64,000 nucleotides of DNA, taken from Marsupella aquatica (Eukaryota; Marchantiophyta). Numbering within the stretch: position 1 is the first letter of the stretch; every line of letters begins with the position of its first letter. The translations under genes and the position numbers were made by a program. Below the pieces are notes generated by a model. It did not search any database. It was not told the DNA's origin and saw only the letters and a program-made list of their open reading frames with translations. The stretch lies in NCBI GenBank assembly GCA_973895155.1, contig OZ316892.1, positions 25,978,001 through 26,042,000 of the forward strand. The letters are read 5' to 3'. Positions 34,040 to 47,369 of this stretch are shown here, in pieces.

Positions 34040-34169
34040 GAGAAGCGAGGCTAGTGCTCGGCCGGCGGGCAGGTGGTCCGGTCACAAGGACGGACCACAG
34101 CATCCCCTAGAGTCCTACAGTACACTACTCGAGCATCCGGAGGCCGGCCGAGCACTAGCCTCGCTTCTC
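34040..34169. repeat. Perfect 27-bp inverted repeat with a 76-bp loop
   Basis: 34040-34066 (starting GAGAAGCGAGGCTAGTGCTC) is the exact reverse complement of 34143-34169. The loop has its own GGTCCG...CGGACC pairing. It could be the ends of a small hairpin element or the foldback of a transcribed hairpin. Confidence 0.9.
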
Positions 34170-35146
34170 GCTGTAGTGTGTTCTGTAGTGTGTTTTGTTG
34201 GCCTCTCGTTCAGAGCTCTCTCCTCCCATAGCTCTCTCTCCTTTCAGAGCTCAGGGTGAACGAACGCTCGTTTGAGTCGTCAATTTGTTCTCTACGACAC
34301 TGGTAGGCTCGAGCATTTTGTCCACACTCCGTGCAGCAATCTTGTTGCTCGATTAATTGATAACTAGGAGGCGGTTTCACTCAAGCTCCCTCTCCAATCG
34401 GCTCGCACTCTGTCTCGCTTGATTCCCTGGTACCCTTGGTTTGAGCGTTTGGTGAAAGCTCGGAACAGAAATCTGAGCTTTGCAGAGATTGGCAGTGCAC
34501 GGGCTTTCGAGCGCTGTGATCTTTCAATTTTGGCGGACTGGAATTTTCTGACATGATGGCTCCTGCAGTTCACTTCCTCGTGTCTCTGCGGCAATCGGGA
34601 CTCCCGGATATCCTGCTCTAACAAGCAAGTCAAAGTCAATAGAATTAGGAATTTCGCCCGGCGGACGGAGAGACGGACAACGCTTTTGTTAGGGAGGCCC
34701 GTCACTTCACTCGGGAAAATGCGTGATAAGGATTTGAAGCTCTCCCAGACTCACTTGATTTGAGCAGCAGTTGTTTGGGATCAGGTAGCAAGAATTAGCG
34801 TGAAGGGACGGCGGGTGAATTTTTGGACGTACTTAAATGCGACAAGGGGCTGCTCGCAAGATAATATGAGACGGATGTCTGCTCTAGAAAGCTGATCAGG
34901 AATTGGACTGTCTCGTGTGTCTCATGGCATGAATTGGAAACGAAGGGCGGTAGCGTTTGGATAATTCACCTCTTGAATTGAAGTGCTGCCACCAAATGAT
35001 CCACTGTTGGCTTCTTCGTTCAGTAAATTAATGTGGCGACCGGAGATTCTTCAGAGGAGTCCGGGTTTCGGAGGTTCTGGTTCTATGTAGGTACCATACC
35101 TGGGATTCCTCTTGCAGGTAATACGGGCAGCAAGCAGAGCGAGCAG
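34170..35146. other. Upstream region of the receptor kinase gene
   Basis: CT-rich stretches (34200-34260: CTCTCTCC, CTCTCTCTCC) suggest a leader or promoter. No separate gene is seen. Confidence 0.4.
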
Positions 35147-38100
35147 ATGGAACGAGGCAGTAACCTTTTGTGGACTGGCTTCTTGTTGGTCAACATCTTT
35201 GCATACTGGCCACATGTGCTCGCACAAGAAGGTGAGAAGCTTTCCGCGATAGAGAGGCTCATGACTGGATGATTCTGGAAGTCTTCTCGGACTGATAGAG
35301 CCTTGTGAATTTGACTGGTAGCTCGGTCACTGTCGACTTTGTTGAAGGTTTCTATGTACTACATGTCACTTTCTCGTGAGCATGAACATATTCGTCAAAG
35401 TTTATCTTGCTTAATCCTTCTTCTCCCAAAAGTAGCGTAATGCCACTTTCTCGCCAAAAAAACCATACCTTATATATGCCGCCATCATATCTACTTTGAT
35501 GTCAATTGCATGTGCTTTCAATCTCACGGCATACCTTATATATGCCGCCATCATATCTACTTTGATGTCAATTGCATGTGCTTTCAATCTCACGGCGGCT
35601 TCCAGGTGTGAAAGTAAGTCATTGTCTTCTCCTGTACGTCTGACTCGACTCTTGTGGCGATGGATGGATGCGAGCTTAGGTTACCTGAGTCTTGCCTGCG
35701 GCAGAAGCTCAAGCTTTACGGACACTTCGACTGGGATTCACTGGATACCAGATGACAATTACACATCAGCGGGAATCGCATGGAGTACCGGTCGTTCGTC
35801 AACCACAAATTCACAACACGATAGTGGTCGCTACTTTCCTGAAGGGAACAAGAATTGCTATACCTTAGATGTCACAAGTGGGAGGAGGTACTTAATACGG
35901 GGGACCCACGGGTACTTGAACATTGATGGTAATAATTGCCCAGCAGAGTTCGACGTAGCCATTGAAGCCACGATCGTCGATTCCGTGAAAACTGTTATAG
36001 ATGAACCTCAAGTTCTCGAAGTCATCGTAACTGCTCAGAGACATAATCTTAACTACTGCTTATTGAGACGCCAGGGATTTCCCGTGATTTCGTCTCTCGA
36101 GATCAGACCTCTTCCCGAATCGTCCTATCCTGATGCAATTCGGGGGTTGCTGACCTCTGTGAGCCGGGTCGACTTTGTCCATAGGCGCGATGTCAGGTGA
36201 GATGGAGGCCCTGTCTATGTCACCTTCCGTTTCGATTATCATAATGATAGACTTGTCTCGTGCAAGTCTTTTTCTTCACCTCTGAATTACGGTCATTTCA
36301 TGATGATATCCTTTGCGTTGAGTCATTTGCTTCTTATTGTCTAGATGGATATTGTTCTGTGGCTGACGTCCATGAAACGAACAACCTTTGTTTTGGTTTC
36401 CGGTAGAAAGGCTGACAGCGTTCGGCACAAGTATGTCTCCAACAAGGTCGTCGGAGGGCTGAGTTTTTTAATGGATCTGAGTGCCTGCTCAGGTATCCAC
36501 TCGACATCTTGGAGGGGAAAACCCGTCTCGTGGACGAAGCTGAGATAACCTGTAGTAAAGCAATAATCGACTCGTGGAAGTTTACTCAACGCTGGAAGTT
36601 GACATCTTCCCCAGTCAATGCTAAGGACATCTTCATGGTTTACCTCTACTTTGCCGGTCACCTGGACAGCAGATTCGAGGGCGGGGAACGGAGCCTTAAA
36701 ATTACTGCGAATGGGGCCTCCATTGGCGAGTACGACGTACTTGAAGCTCACTCTCAATTTCCTGAACACGTAATCAGATTCTCCGTTCCAGCGAATTCTG
36801 AAAAGTTGACGGTAGTGATTGAGGCCGCCGAGACCGGCCGCGAGCTCTCTTGTCTACACGCTGCAGAAGTCTATCGATTCGTTCCGACCGTAGGAGGCAC
36901 CGAAGAGTCGGATGGTAAGCAGCGAACTGTATCCTATTTGTCTTGTCTCATTTTGTGGGTGGACTACTTTCATTTGTTGAAGATTCCTTGGGGCTCGAAT
37001 GTTCAGTCCGCGGACTTTGTCTGCAGCGACAGATAGTGACAAGAGTCTAGTGACCAGAGTGTTTTTAGCCTACATTCTCGCCATAATACATTACGGACAA
37101 AAATAATGGAACGTTGCCAATGATTGGAAGGTGCACAGCCATCGTTTCTATGTTTAACTAGAATCTTGCTAAATTACCATCTTTAGGCTAGATGATCATC
37201 TGACGAATGGTACGTTGCAGTGCGAACGCTCATGAGCATCAAGAAACGTCTCAATGTAATGGGGTGGTCCGGAGATCCCTGCCTGCCCGTTCCGTGGGAC
37301 GGAGTGACCTGCGAGATGCAAGCTGGTGAAATGTTCGTTACTGGAGTGTAAGTTCAAATGCTGAAATCGATATCTGCTTCAACCACACGCAATTCTCGGA
37401 CATAGTTGATAGTTTACCGTCCCGGAAGATGAAATTCACATTGTTGGTGGGATTACTTTGTTAGAGGTCTCTATCCTCACAACTGCTATGATGTTCATGT
37501 CGATGTAACTTTCGAACCCTGCCGTTGGATTGATTGGATGTTATTCTTGGACTCGAACTTGCGCAGAGATTTGTCTAATAAGGTTGTTACGGGACTTGTT
37601 CTCGGCGATATCAGAACTCTCAAACATGTCAAGCAATTGTGAGGCTCTCAACCCATTCACTGTCCGCGTTGCACACGAACATTTCGTCCACACTCTGTAT
37701 CAAGATTTGTTATCAGGGAATCGAGATGTGCTCTCTCAAGATGGAAACTTCTCTTCACCTTTTGTCCACATGATTAACTTTCTGCACACTCTGTTGGACA
37801 AATCCACACGACGCCACGTTATCAATTTTGATGGGATAGTTTGCGCCCCGGAACTGTTGCAAAAAATGCTTTAATTGAGCCCCTATGCTACCTGGGATGA
37901 TTCCACAGTCGTTACCGAATTGCATCCGGGTTATCGCATCGTTTTTCCTTTCCTAGTTCTTATCTGGGGCATGTTGAAGTAATCATCGTCTCTCCGACAG
38001 AGACCCAAGAGATCTGTCCAGTTGGTCCAAACATCGCAGACCTTATGACTAGACCATTAGACGGGACAATCTCTGAAATAAAGTTTTACTCCTTGCCAAC

Positions 38101-41100
38101 GTCGTAGATATTGTCCGAGTTTGACGTCGCTAACAATGTCGTCCTTCCCGTGTGTTTCCAATCTGTGCGTTTTCAGAGTGATAGAATCTAATGAACTAAG
38201 TGAGGAGATACCGTCCAAGTCGGCGAAAGTACATACACACAACTTAAGATACAGGTACGTTCAATGCTTTCCTTCTCGCCTGCAGGATTTTGTCGCTCGA
38301 GTTAATGTAATATTATCTGCATCTGAAACTTAAAGTTTTGGGGTCTTATGGTGTAAAGTGTTCAAGACGATGAAGAGAGTTGACTCTTGAGATGTTGCAT
38401 TGCTGCAGTTTTCTCGGCAGGAGACTTTTGAACCAGTCGTCCACTTCAACAAGCTCCAAATCAAGCAAACGTTCAAGCAACGCTTTGGTGAACATATTCA
38501 TAGGAATCGCGGTGGGAGTGACGTGCTTGGTGGCTCTTGTAGCCATCACCGTGATGTTGTATTGTCACCGAAGGCGTCGAGCAAGAGTTCCTGCACTCAT
38601 TCCATGGACTGCTTCAGACTTGTCAAATGGTCCAAACTGTGAGTACTTACAACGCCATGTGAAGTCCCGAGGCACAACGCTGTTTGCGAGCTTATTTGTT
38701 TAGTCTGCACTGTGATTTAGACTTTCCGAAGTGTAACGGTCCCAGTGTCCCAAACACTAAGTCATGACGACTGTGCTGGTTTTGTAGATGTAATGAAGTC
38801 TCCACTTCAAGATCCAAAGCATTTAGAAATGCAATCCACTGGCCCACAAGAGCTTTCTTTGAAGGAGGTGCAGACTGTAACTGAGAAGTTCAAAAACAAA
38901 ATCGGTGAAGGTGGTTTCGGTGCTGTTTATTATGGTACTCTTCCTAATGGAACTTCAGTCGCAGTGAAAGTCCGCTCATTAAATTCAAATCAAGGGACCC
39001 GTGAGTTCACTGCTGAGGTGAGACTCTCTTTCCTAGTCTTTAGAGTGTAGACTTAGCTGCTCTTTTCCAGAGTAGCCCCATTTTGAGTGATATCTTGCTG
39101 TTCCAAGGCCTGATGAAACCTTCTTGTGTTACTGGACCTACTTTCTTCCTCAGGCCGTGTTTTGAATGCATATGCTTCCACTTTAGATTTAAGTACAGGG
39201 TGTGTTTTGGCTATGTGAGATTTAGGTTCACATTCTTCGGTTCTTAGGACAATAGATGTGAAGAATTGCTTGCCGCTAGAGTGTTTTTGCAGGACTTGAT
39301 TTGGAACTGTGTCAGTTTGTTTAGCGCTACTTGTCTCCCATGTCTTGGAAACACATCTAATGTTTTCTTGGCCTTCTGTAACGCAGCTGGAACTTTTGCG
39401 GCAAATTAAACACGAAAACCTGGTGCCACTTGTCGGATTTTGTACTGAATATCAACAGCAGATTCTTGTCTATCCGTACATGTCAAATGGATCACTGCAT
39501 GATCGACTCTATGGTAAATATTGAAGATGTTTCGACGTCACTTATGTGGCACTCATCCTTGTTGATTAATAAGAATTACGAAAGACATTCAGACATTTTA
39601 TTTTTCCATTTGTTTGATCCAGACAAATCTGTTGGGAGAAGGCCTTTGGACTGGCTGACTAGACTGAATATCGTATTGGGAGCCGCACGAGGTAGGAAGT
39701 TGAACCTTCTTTGACGGACATTGGTTGTTATACCTCGAAGTAGCCAAATGCAGTTGTCGAATCCCTCTCAACCCTCTCCTCCGTGCGAATTGTATTATGG
39801 GACTCGGATACTGTGTTTCGAATATTACATCAGGAAAATTTAGATGACTGCCCTAGCATAGTTGATGTGATCTTCTTTTCTAGCATCTTCAAGCATATGG
39901 TTTGCTCATTTGTTTGATCAGGGCAGGAATCACAACCACGTTTATTAATCTGTAGTCTTTCTGACGTGTGAGGGGTTGTGGTTTTTGACCCATTTTTTCA
40001 GGCATCCAATTTCTGCATACTGGTGGAGATCGGTGTGTTATACATCGAGATGTCAAGAGTAGTAATATTCTTCTGGATGACAGTATGAAGGCGAAGATTG
40101 CGGACTTTGGCCTTTCAAAGGTTTCTCCAAGGGAAGATGAAAGTCTTGTCTCCACAGAAGTGCGAGGAACTGCTGAATATTTGGATCCTGAGTGCGTATC
40201 TTCTCACCTGCAGCCTTTATCTGAATTTATGTCAGTTGCCTTTTGACAGTAGGATGTCTGTTGCCGCCCGATTGCTAGAGGCTAGAGGACGAAAATCGGG
40301 GGACTGAGAAGAGAGTGAGATGTTTTCGCTGGAATTGCTATTAGGATATAGAATTTCTCAGCCTCACACGCAGTGCTCCGCAAAACCTCACAAGCCAATG
40401 GTTCTTGATAATTTAGCCAAGACTAACGGAGAACGTCAATCAGACAAAGCAAAAAGTTGATATTCTGTTGCTCTATCTTTTGGTCTATGTGGCAGGTATT
40501 ATCAAACCCACCAGCTCACAGAGATGAGCGATGTATATAGTTTCGGTATGGTTCTCTTGGAGACTGTCTGTGGTCGTGAACCCCTCAATATGAATCGCCC
40601 TCCTAATGAGCGGAGCCTCTTGGAATGGGTGAGCATAAAACCCTGACGAAAACTATCGCTATTTGTTACAACCTGCCGACCAGGATAACTTAAATATCTA
40701 GAAGTTGGTTTGCCAATCACATCTTCCCACGACTAAGAACAGCTAGGTTTGCTTTCAATTTTTCCAGCTTACAAAATATTCTTAGATGAAAAACTGTAGA
40801 AATCATTTTCGTGTGTCGTACTAATCATTCTCAATGTCGATCCTGACTGTTTGCCTTCCTCCAGGTGAGACCTTACATTAAAGATGCGAATATTGAACGG
40901 ATAGTTGACCCAGAAATTCAAAGTTACACTCCCGAGTCTCTATGGAGAGTACTTGAGATAGCTCTTCAGAGTGTTGAACCTCATGCCTCACGCCGCTCAA
41001 CCATAGCTGATATTGTAAGGGAGCTTGAAGATGCCTTGATTATCGAAAACAATGCATCCCAGTATATGGCCTCCATCCAAAGCCTTGATTCACTTTGCAT

Positions 41101-41224
41101 ACCTCCCAATCTTGACTTGAAAGATTTTTCAAAGCAAGTACCAATGATATTTCCTCTGACGCTTCCATTTGAACCTTCACCGGTTTTCTCAGAGACGATG
41201 ACTGTCGCTCCCGACCCAAGGTAA
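35147..41224 (+). CDS. Malectin-like/LRR receptor-like protein kinase (LRR-I type), 13 exons
   Basis: Exons: 35147-35231, 35680-36196, 36493-36914, 37221-37347, 37567-37638, 38177-38254, 38409-38638, 38788-39017, 39387-39513, 39623-39691, 40002-40191, 40496-40628, 40865-41224. All join in frame to 879 residues. Order: signal peptide (1-27), malectin-like domain starting GYLSLACG (about 29-340), the [14 protein letters not shown] bridge, two short leucine-rich repeats on exons 5 and 6 (exon 5 is the classic 72 nt), a transmembrane helix near 455-483, an RRRR stop-transfer, and the kinase. Kinase motifs are complete: [24 protein letters not shown] and DFG, so it should be active. It would act at the plasma membrane; the ligand is unknown. 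Exon 6 (78 nt) is the least certain. Confidence 0.88.
35464..35595 (+). repeat. 66-bp tandem duplication in receptor kinase intron 1
   Basis: Two essentially identical units start CATACCTTATATATGCCGCC at 35464 and 35530. It lies inside intron 1, shortly before the exon 2 acceptor. Confidence 0.95.
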
Positions 41225-44200
41225 ATGACATTCCTAAAGAGCAGTTTCTATTTACCTGCAAAAGGGAACGGATGTCCAAAATGTCCTTAAAGATGATACC
41301 AAAAACTTGAAGAGAGCTGCTGCAGCTGATGCCTGACTGTAGGTTCATAGAATTCCTAATTAAATGGAATGCTTCGAATGGATCTCTATTACTACACTGG
41401 GTATGAAGAAGACGAACATCAAACTCAACTCCAGACATTCTTCAACAGTTTCTGCTTCATCGGCGACTGGAGGAGGTACTGTAATCTCCCTTTGAGCTTT
41501 GAGTTTCATATTGGCGGATGTTTGCTGTGCTTGAAAAGAGCATTTAATGTGAACTTTTCAAGCTGTATGACTGGCAGGGCCAACAACTTTGCTGACCGTT
41601 TCCCCGTTTGATGCTGCAGAGACTAGATAGGTTTCTACTTGCCACAGAACGAGACTCCGAGTCCTCTGCTGATATCTATATTTAAAAGGAAACACGGTGG
41701 CGATTTGAAAGTATACTTTCTACTTTTCAATGAGCGAATTTGATATTGTAGGGTCGGCATGCCTGTTTAAGCTTGCATGCCATCCATTGTCAATTTCGGT
41801 CATGATGAGCAATAACTTAGTTCCCAACGCCACAGGCAACATCCCCTTCCATTGTCGATTTCGGTCAGGATGGGCAATAACTCAGTTCCCAGCCCAAATT
41901 TTCCCTGATCGTGTGGGAGCTATATAATTGGAATGCAGGGTGTTGACGCTAGCATGCTGGCTAATCTTTCAGCTTACCGAACCACCCTGGCTATCAACAG
42001 GGGAAGGAAAATATCTTTTGTATGTGCACATTCCGTAAATGGTCAAGGACCTAAGAGGGGGCGCATGAAATAACAGGATAGTAAACATTCCGTGATGAAC
42101 TTGAAATGTATTACTTTGAGCCGGTGCTTATTATCGTTTACAGACGAGAAACGTTTCGGCAACCTATATTTGTACTGTAGCATCGTCAGTTCAGAGGTTT
42201 TCGATCACACAGACTACTGCTTTTGTGTCTCTAAAGATCATTTACTCGAGGCTGAAGCACGCTCACGACGCTAGACAACAAATGCCCAGCTTCTCATTAT
42301 TGTCCTAGGCTCACAGATTAGACAGGGAGAGTCGACTTCTGGAGTCTGTGATCACTACTATTGCATGATTAGCGACAGTTTGGCCAGCCTGCTCTGTTCT
42401 GTTAAGAACTTGTTTCAGTTCAGAGCATGGGCAATTCTTTAGATGTGGCTATTGATTGATTTGGGAAATGTGGTGGACGGCAAACAGGTCAGAGCTGTGC
42501 TAAAGCATTCAAATTTTTGCAACCCTACAGTATGTTTGCTCCGCGATTTCAGGGAGTGCTCCACAATTTCAGGAAAAGGCTATTTTTACTGTTAGTAGGG
42601 GTTAGACCTCCTGTAGGATATGAAGGGCAACTGCTCAAATAAATGTAGTTTGTTGGTTAAAATGCTGAATCACGCCCATGGTTGAGAAAAAGAATAAACT
42701 AAAGTAGTTTGTTGGTCAAAATGCTGATCAAAGCGTTGCATCCTGTAACCTCAATGGTTGAAAATATTGAATAAGGGTTTTTGGTTAGTTGTCAAATTAT
42801 GGCTAAAGTTGATGAGAAAGAGTGGAGTTCAAAGAGTGGCTGGGCTTCAGTGCTTATCTCAAGACTTTCTTGCTGAGAAAGTGTGATAAAACTAAAGCTC
42901 GATCCCATGGACCATGATGGTTGACAAGACGTGTGGATGGATCAGAGCAACCTGCATGGCCCACACTGAAATATTATTTTTTACCGACTACCACCTTTTC
43001 TTTCTATAAGTGCTCTTATTAAGAGTGTGATAGGGTACAATGAAATATTAAAATTTACCCAAATTAGCCCCTTTTCTTTAATAAGGGCTTTTATCAGAGT
43101 GACCACATTGAAATAATAGTGAAATACTACTTTTTACTCAATGAGCACCTACTCTTAGTCTAAGAGCTTGCTAGAGTTGGATAGAGTGACACTCTTTATT
43201 GTAAACAAACATTTCACCCCTCCCCTCTTAACTAGAGCTCAGAGTTCTGTTTCCTAAGTATATGGTTTTGAATAACTTACGTGATGCTAGCCTAAGTCAT
43301 TTTGAGAAAAACATGAGAGACCCACCTTCTTGAAAGAGATCCACAATAGTTTAGAAGCTAAATAGTGGTCTACAAGAAAATAACATTTGGGGATAAAAGT
43401 GAGACCAACACTTTGTAAATGAATAAGTTGTGAAGAGAAGACACTTTGTAAAGGAATAAGCATTGAGGCACAAATACAAAGTCACCCAAAACTAATCTAT
43501 TCTTGCTTTAAAGGGGTTACTAAAAACTCCATCCAAACTCTAAAAAAGTTTCTTAACATGTGAATCCTTTTGAGCAGGAATCACTACAAGACAAACTATT
43601 TTACCTTATTGGGGGAATCTTCACACTTTTAGGTAACTTAAAGAATGTTTGTTTTCTCATTTATCTAGATACAATAGTCTTAAAAGTTGTTTATTACCAT
43701 TTGGGGGAGATTGTTTAAAGTTGGAGCAACCCTATCACATGGTGTTAACTCAAAAAGTTGTGTTCACTAGATAGCAAGTACACTGGCATGATGTAATAGG
43801 CTGACTCTCTATACTCATGGCATACCTTCCAAAGATTATGATGTTCATTAGATCTGGCGATATTTGTAGAAAGTTTTTCCATAGCCCTTTGTGTAACCAT
43901 AATCCAGGGGAGAAAGTGTGTTGCTAGTAAAACAGCTGGTTAAGGACCCTATTTGAGAATGAAATAATTATGTTGAGATGGTGAATCAAAAGGCTGAAGT
44001 ACAGTCACCAAGGAAAAATTTGAAGTACAGTAAGTCAAAATTCACAGACACTGTCCTAAGAATGGGGTTACCGTGTTTAGTTCGAAAAAAATTCATTGGA
44101 ATCCATCTCTGCAGACAACTACAAAAAAGCGAAAGATTACCACATGAATGGAAAACATTTTTTGCGTTGTCTTAAAGTGTGTTATTGCACCTGTGATACA

Positions 44201-44988
44201 GATTTTCTGATCACTCTTTGTCTGAAAAGTTGGGGAAAACATCTTGCAATGGAGTGTGGTATTTTAGTCTTTTGTCCAATCATGCCCAAATGGAAATGGA
44301 CCTCAAACAGAATCTTGGCCTTGTTCCGTTCTGGAATGTGACATCACTTCAGGCCAAAGTCAGCCTTGGCATTCTAGTTATGGCACATAAACCCACATGT
44401 CATTGCCAAAGCTGTATGCAAACAGGTCACTGAAAATTTCTTATTCTAAACACAGGTGTTGGACATGACTTGCCCACCGCTTCAGTGAGCAGATGGAAAT
44501 GGTCTATTCTTGCAATAGTGGAGCCAGTGCAATCGAAGAGTCATGTCCCTGAACGCTCATCTCGTGGACAAGCTGCTCGAACTCAGCTGACTATCACTAA
44601 AGTATTGGGCTGACCAAATAAAGTATTTCAGCTGTCCAGCTAGCATATTTTTAAAATTCATGACCGTAACTTACATGTGCAAAGCAATCGATTCGAGGGA
44701 ATGAAGCAATCAGCTGTCCTCAGTTACATACACCTCAAGTTACCATTTAACTATGATGATGAAGAGGTCTGCACTACAACTGGAGGTTGACAGTAGACTC
44801 TCGTTGAAGTACATGTACATGAAACACGAGTTCTACAATGAAAGAATATAAATTCTTCTGAATCTAGCCAGACCAGTCTTTGGGGCATAATGACATTCTC
44901 ACAAGGTCAGTCGTCCCTCGAGTTTCACCAACAAAATGACCTACAAACCTAGCGTGTAGTGACTATTCCTTCAGGAGGTTATCGCCTT
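41225..44988. other. Intergenic stretch between the receptor kinase and TMEM97-like genes
   Basis: No gene is recognised. There is a 45-bp direct repeat at about 41788-41900 (TCGGTCANGATGNGCAATAAC). 42950-43800 is AT-rich, with several AATAAGNGCTTTTAT-like words. Confidence 0.5.
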
Positions 44989-47369
44989 TCATGTACTCTT
45001 TTTCTCTACAGAAAATTTAGGAGCAGCAGCAAAAGGATCCGCGTAAGGAAGCAGGCGGGCTATCACAATGAGCGGAATTATCAGGTAGGGTAAGTAAATC
45101 GCTAGAAGAGTAAATCGAGTGGGTTCTTGCGATCCCAAAATATCACCTAGTATGGGAACCTGCAATCAAAGCCATCATTCAGAACAGAGAGACAATCTCA
45201 AATACTCTTGCATATATGGAAACGTCAATGGCAACCTCCGAGTTACTATATGATGAATTAAGATCCAACGACAAGATACAGATTAGAGTTCAAAAGTCAA
45301 TTCCTGTTGAAGTAAGCAAGCCCAGAAGTCGGATTGTTCCAGGAAAGCATTGCGAAAAGTGAAGCAGGCAAAGTTTCACAGTTCACCAGTTCCTTGCATC
45401 GCACGAGGGTCAGATAAGATGCATAGCACTGATAAAAATCCAATTATTATTCTTTATTTGGATTTTTATTCAGAGGACAAGACTGTACCATAGTGGTGGC
45501 AGTATGTACGCCATATATGATGCCAGCCATTCTTCCCCACTTCTTTCCTGGAAACACAGTTATGCAGCAGACCCACACGCCACAGGCATTAGATGTAAAC
45601 TTAGAAGGATTCACAGGAGCCTTGTATACTCACTACTGGGAGAGAACAACAAACAACAAAAACGTATAGTTATCTCCAGTTTCGCAAGTGGGAAAGACCA
45701 CAGAACAGATCATCCACATACATACGATTCTTGAAATTTTTGCAGCAAACCTGGCGATGAATGAATACGAAACCGGTCTTTCCCAAAGACCCGGACCATT
45801 CCGTCTCTCCTGGATAATTTATCGAACCCTTTAGTGACGTTACAGTGGCATGCTGTTGCGTTGTCGAATGGAAAACCTTGAGTTTTATCTGGGACCACTT
45901 GTCATCAACCTACCATCATGCTCGCTGCGTAACTTGGAGATACTCAAGCGGTGAACTTGTCAAAAGAGAGCCCGATGTCCATGCAGCTTCACTGGGTTTC
46001 ATTCTTGCAGTTCTATATATTCTAGAGAGAAAGGCATATCCAGAAGTAAGCGATGTGTTTCTTATAATTATCAGTAAACTCTCAATGATGATAGGGTGGT
46101 TGATTAGGGCAGTCTTGCGGCTCTCCTTGATTGATGGTGCATAAACTCCATGTGCTATTCCAAAAACCTGTACTAGATTGTTGGCAAGAGAAGCAATAAT
46201 CAAGAGCTCCAGTCCTATGTGTAGACCATGTACAATTCACTCGTGATCCCTTCACCACGTGATTTATCCTTCAATTTTTCTTTAAAATTCTTGAAGCTTA
46301 GTCCCTTTACTTGTGTTAATGCCTCACAATCTAGCCCCCCATACTTCGGATGTATAATCTATACACAAAGGAAAGACAAAGCATTTCAAATTAGATTAAA
46401 GTTTCGAATTTGTCGTAGAGACATTAAAACTTAACTTTGGACCAGAGACAATCGTCAGGCCCCAGGAGATTTAAGAACAAGCAGACAGGAAACAGGCAGG
46501 CCTAGCCATTGTGCTCGACAAAAGCGCTGTGAGGCAAACGTGACAATCCACAAACATGTAGAGTCGCACAACAAATTGAAGAACCGGGAGACCAGGATCA
46601 GCGCTAGTGTAGCTCAGCAACCAGCCATAAGAACCACTGAAGCGCCTTCCATTCATTCTCTTCCTCTTCATTAGCATGTGCTTAGTCCGCTGACCAAACG
46701 TGGGGATGGGACAGAAAGACTGGCATGTAACGTCAACGGGACCCCAATTGGGCCAGTAGACGATAATGTAAACCGTTTCCACATGTGAGGATGACAATGA
46801 GAGACATAATTGCATTCTAGTCCAGGGAACGCAATCTGGCCAGAAGGCAATAAGGAATGAAATTTCACGGAAAGCACATCTGGCATTCTTACGGACCGTA
46901 GGACCAAAGAAAAGTGCGGGAGAGAGAGAGACCGCAGAACGTCAGAAGGGAGGAAACGGAACAGATCAAAAAGGCCCAGTACGAAAGCTGTTGACATCGA
47001 CTGATTATTCATGTTTTGGGGTCTAGTCTTCCACATCGTAGGGCGGACACTTTAAGAAGCATAGCAGATCCGGAGTGAGACGAGAGACGGACACTGTGAC
47101 GAAAGCATACCCACAGGCCACATGCAAGGGGAGCTGAATGGCGAATTCGCACAAAATTAAACCCTTGAAAAGTGAGGAAGGTCGCGCATAAGGTAGTCCC
47201 CGTTGGTGTTCACGTGATACTTGACAATCTCCTTGAGGAATGAAGGGTACCATGCTTTGGGGAAAATCGTCTGTCCATCAATGAGTATCGCAATGGGCAG
47301 ATGCAGAAAGAAATACGAAGCGAGCAGCAAGTCGCCAGGGCGCTTCCGGATCGGTAACCTCTCCTCCAT
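44989..47369 (-). CDS. TMEM97/EXPERA-domain membrane protein, 3 exons, one apparent frameshift
   Basis: Proposed exons on the minus strand: 47369-47095, 45809-45726 and 45159-44989. With one base restored they total 176 residues, the typical size of TMEM97 (sigma-2 receptor) proteins. Four hydrophobic helices are visible: LLASYFFLHLPIAILIDGQ, GLILCEFAIQLPLHVACGYA, the YSFIA to VPILGDIL segment across the second intron, and FTLLAIYLPYLIIPLIVIA. The EXPERA signature GDYLMRDLPHF is present. In animals this ER protein affects sterol handling; plant function is unknown. The frame breaks at the run of four A's at 47168-47171, where a fifth would join PHF to KGLILCEF. Either the gene is dead or there is a homopolymer error. 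The exon 1 donor (47095 or 47035) is uncertain. Confidence 0.78.
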
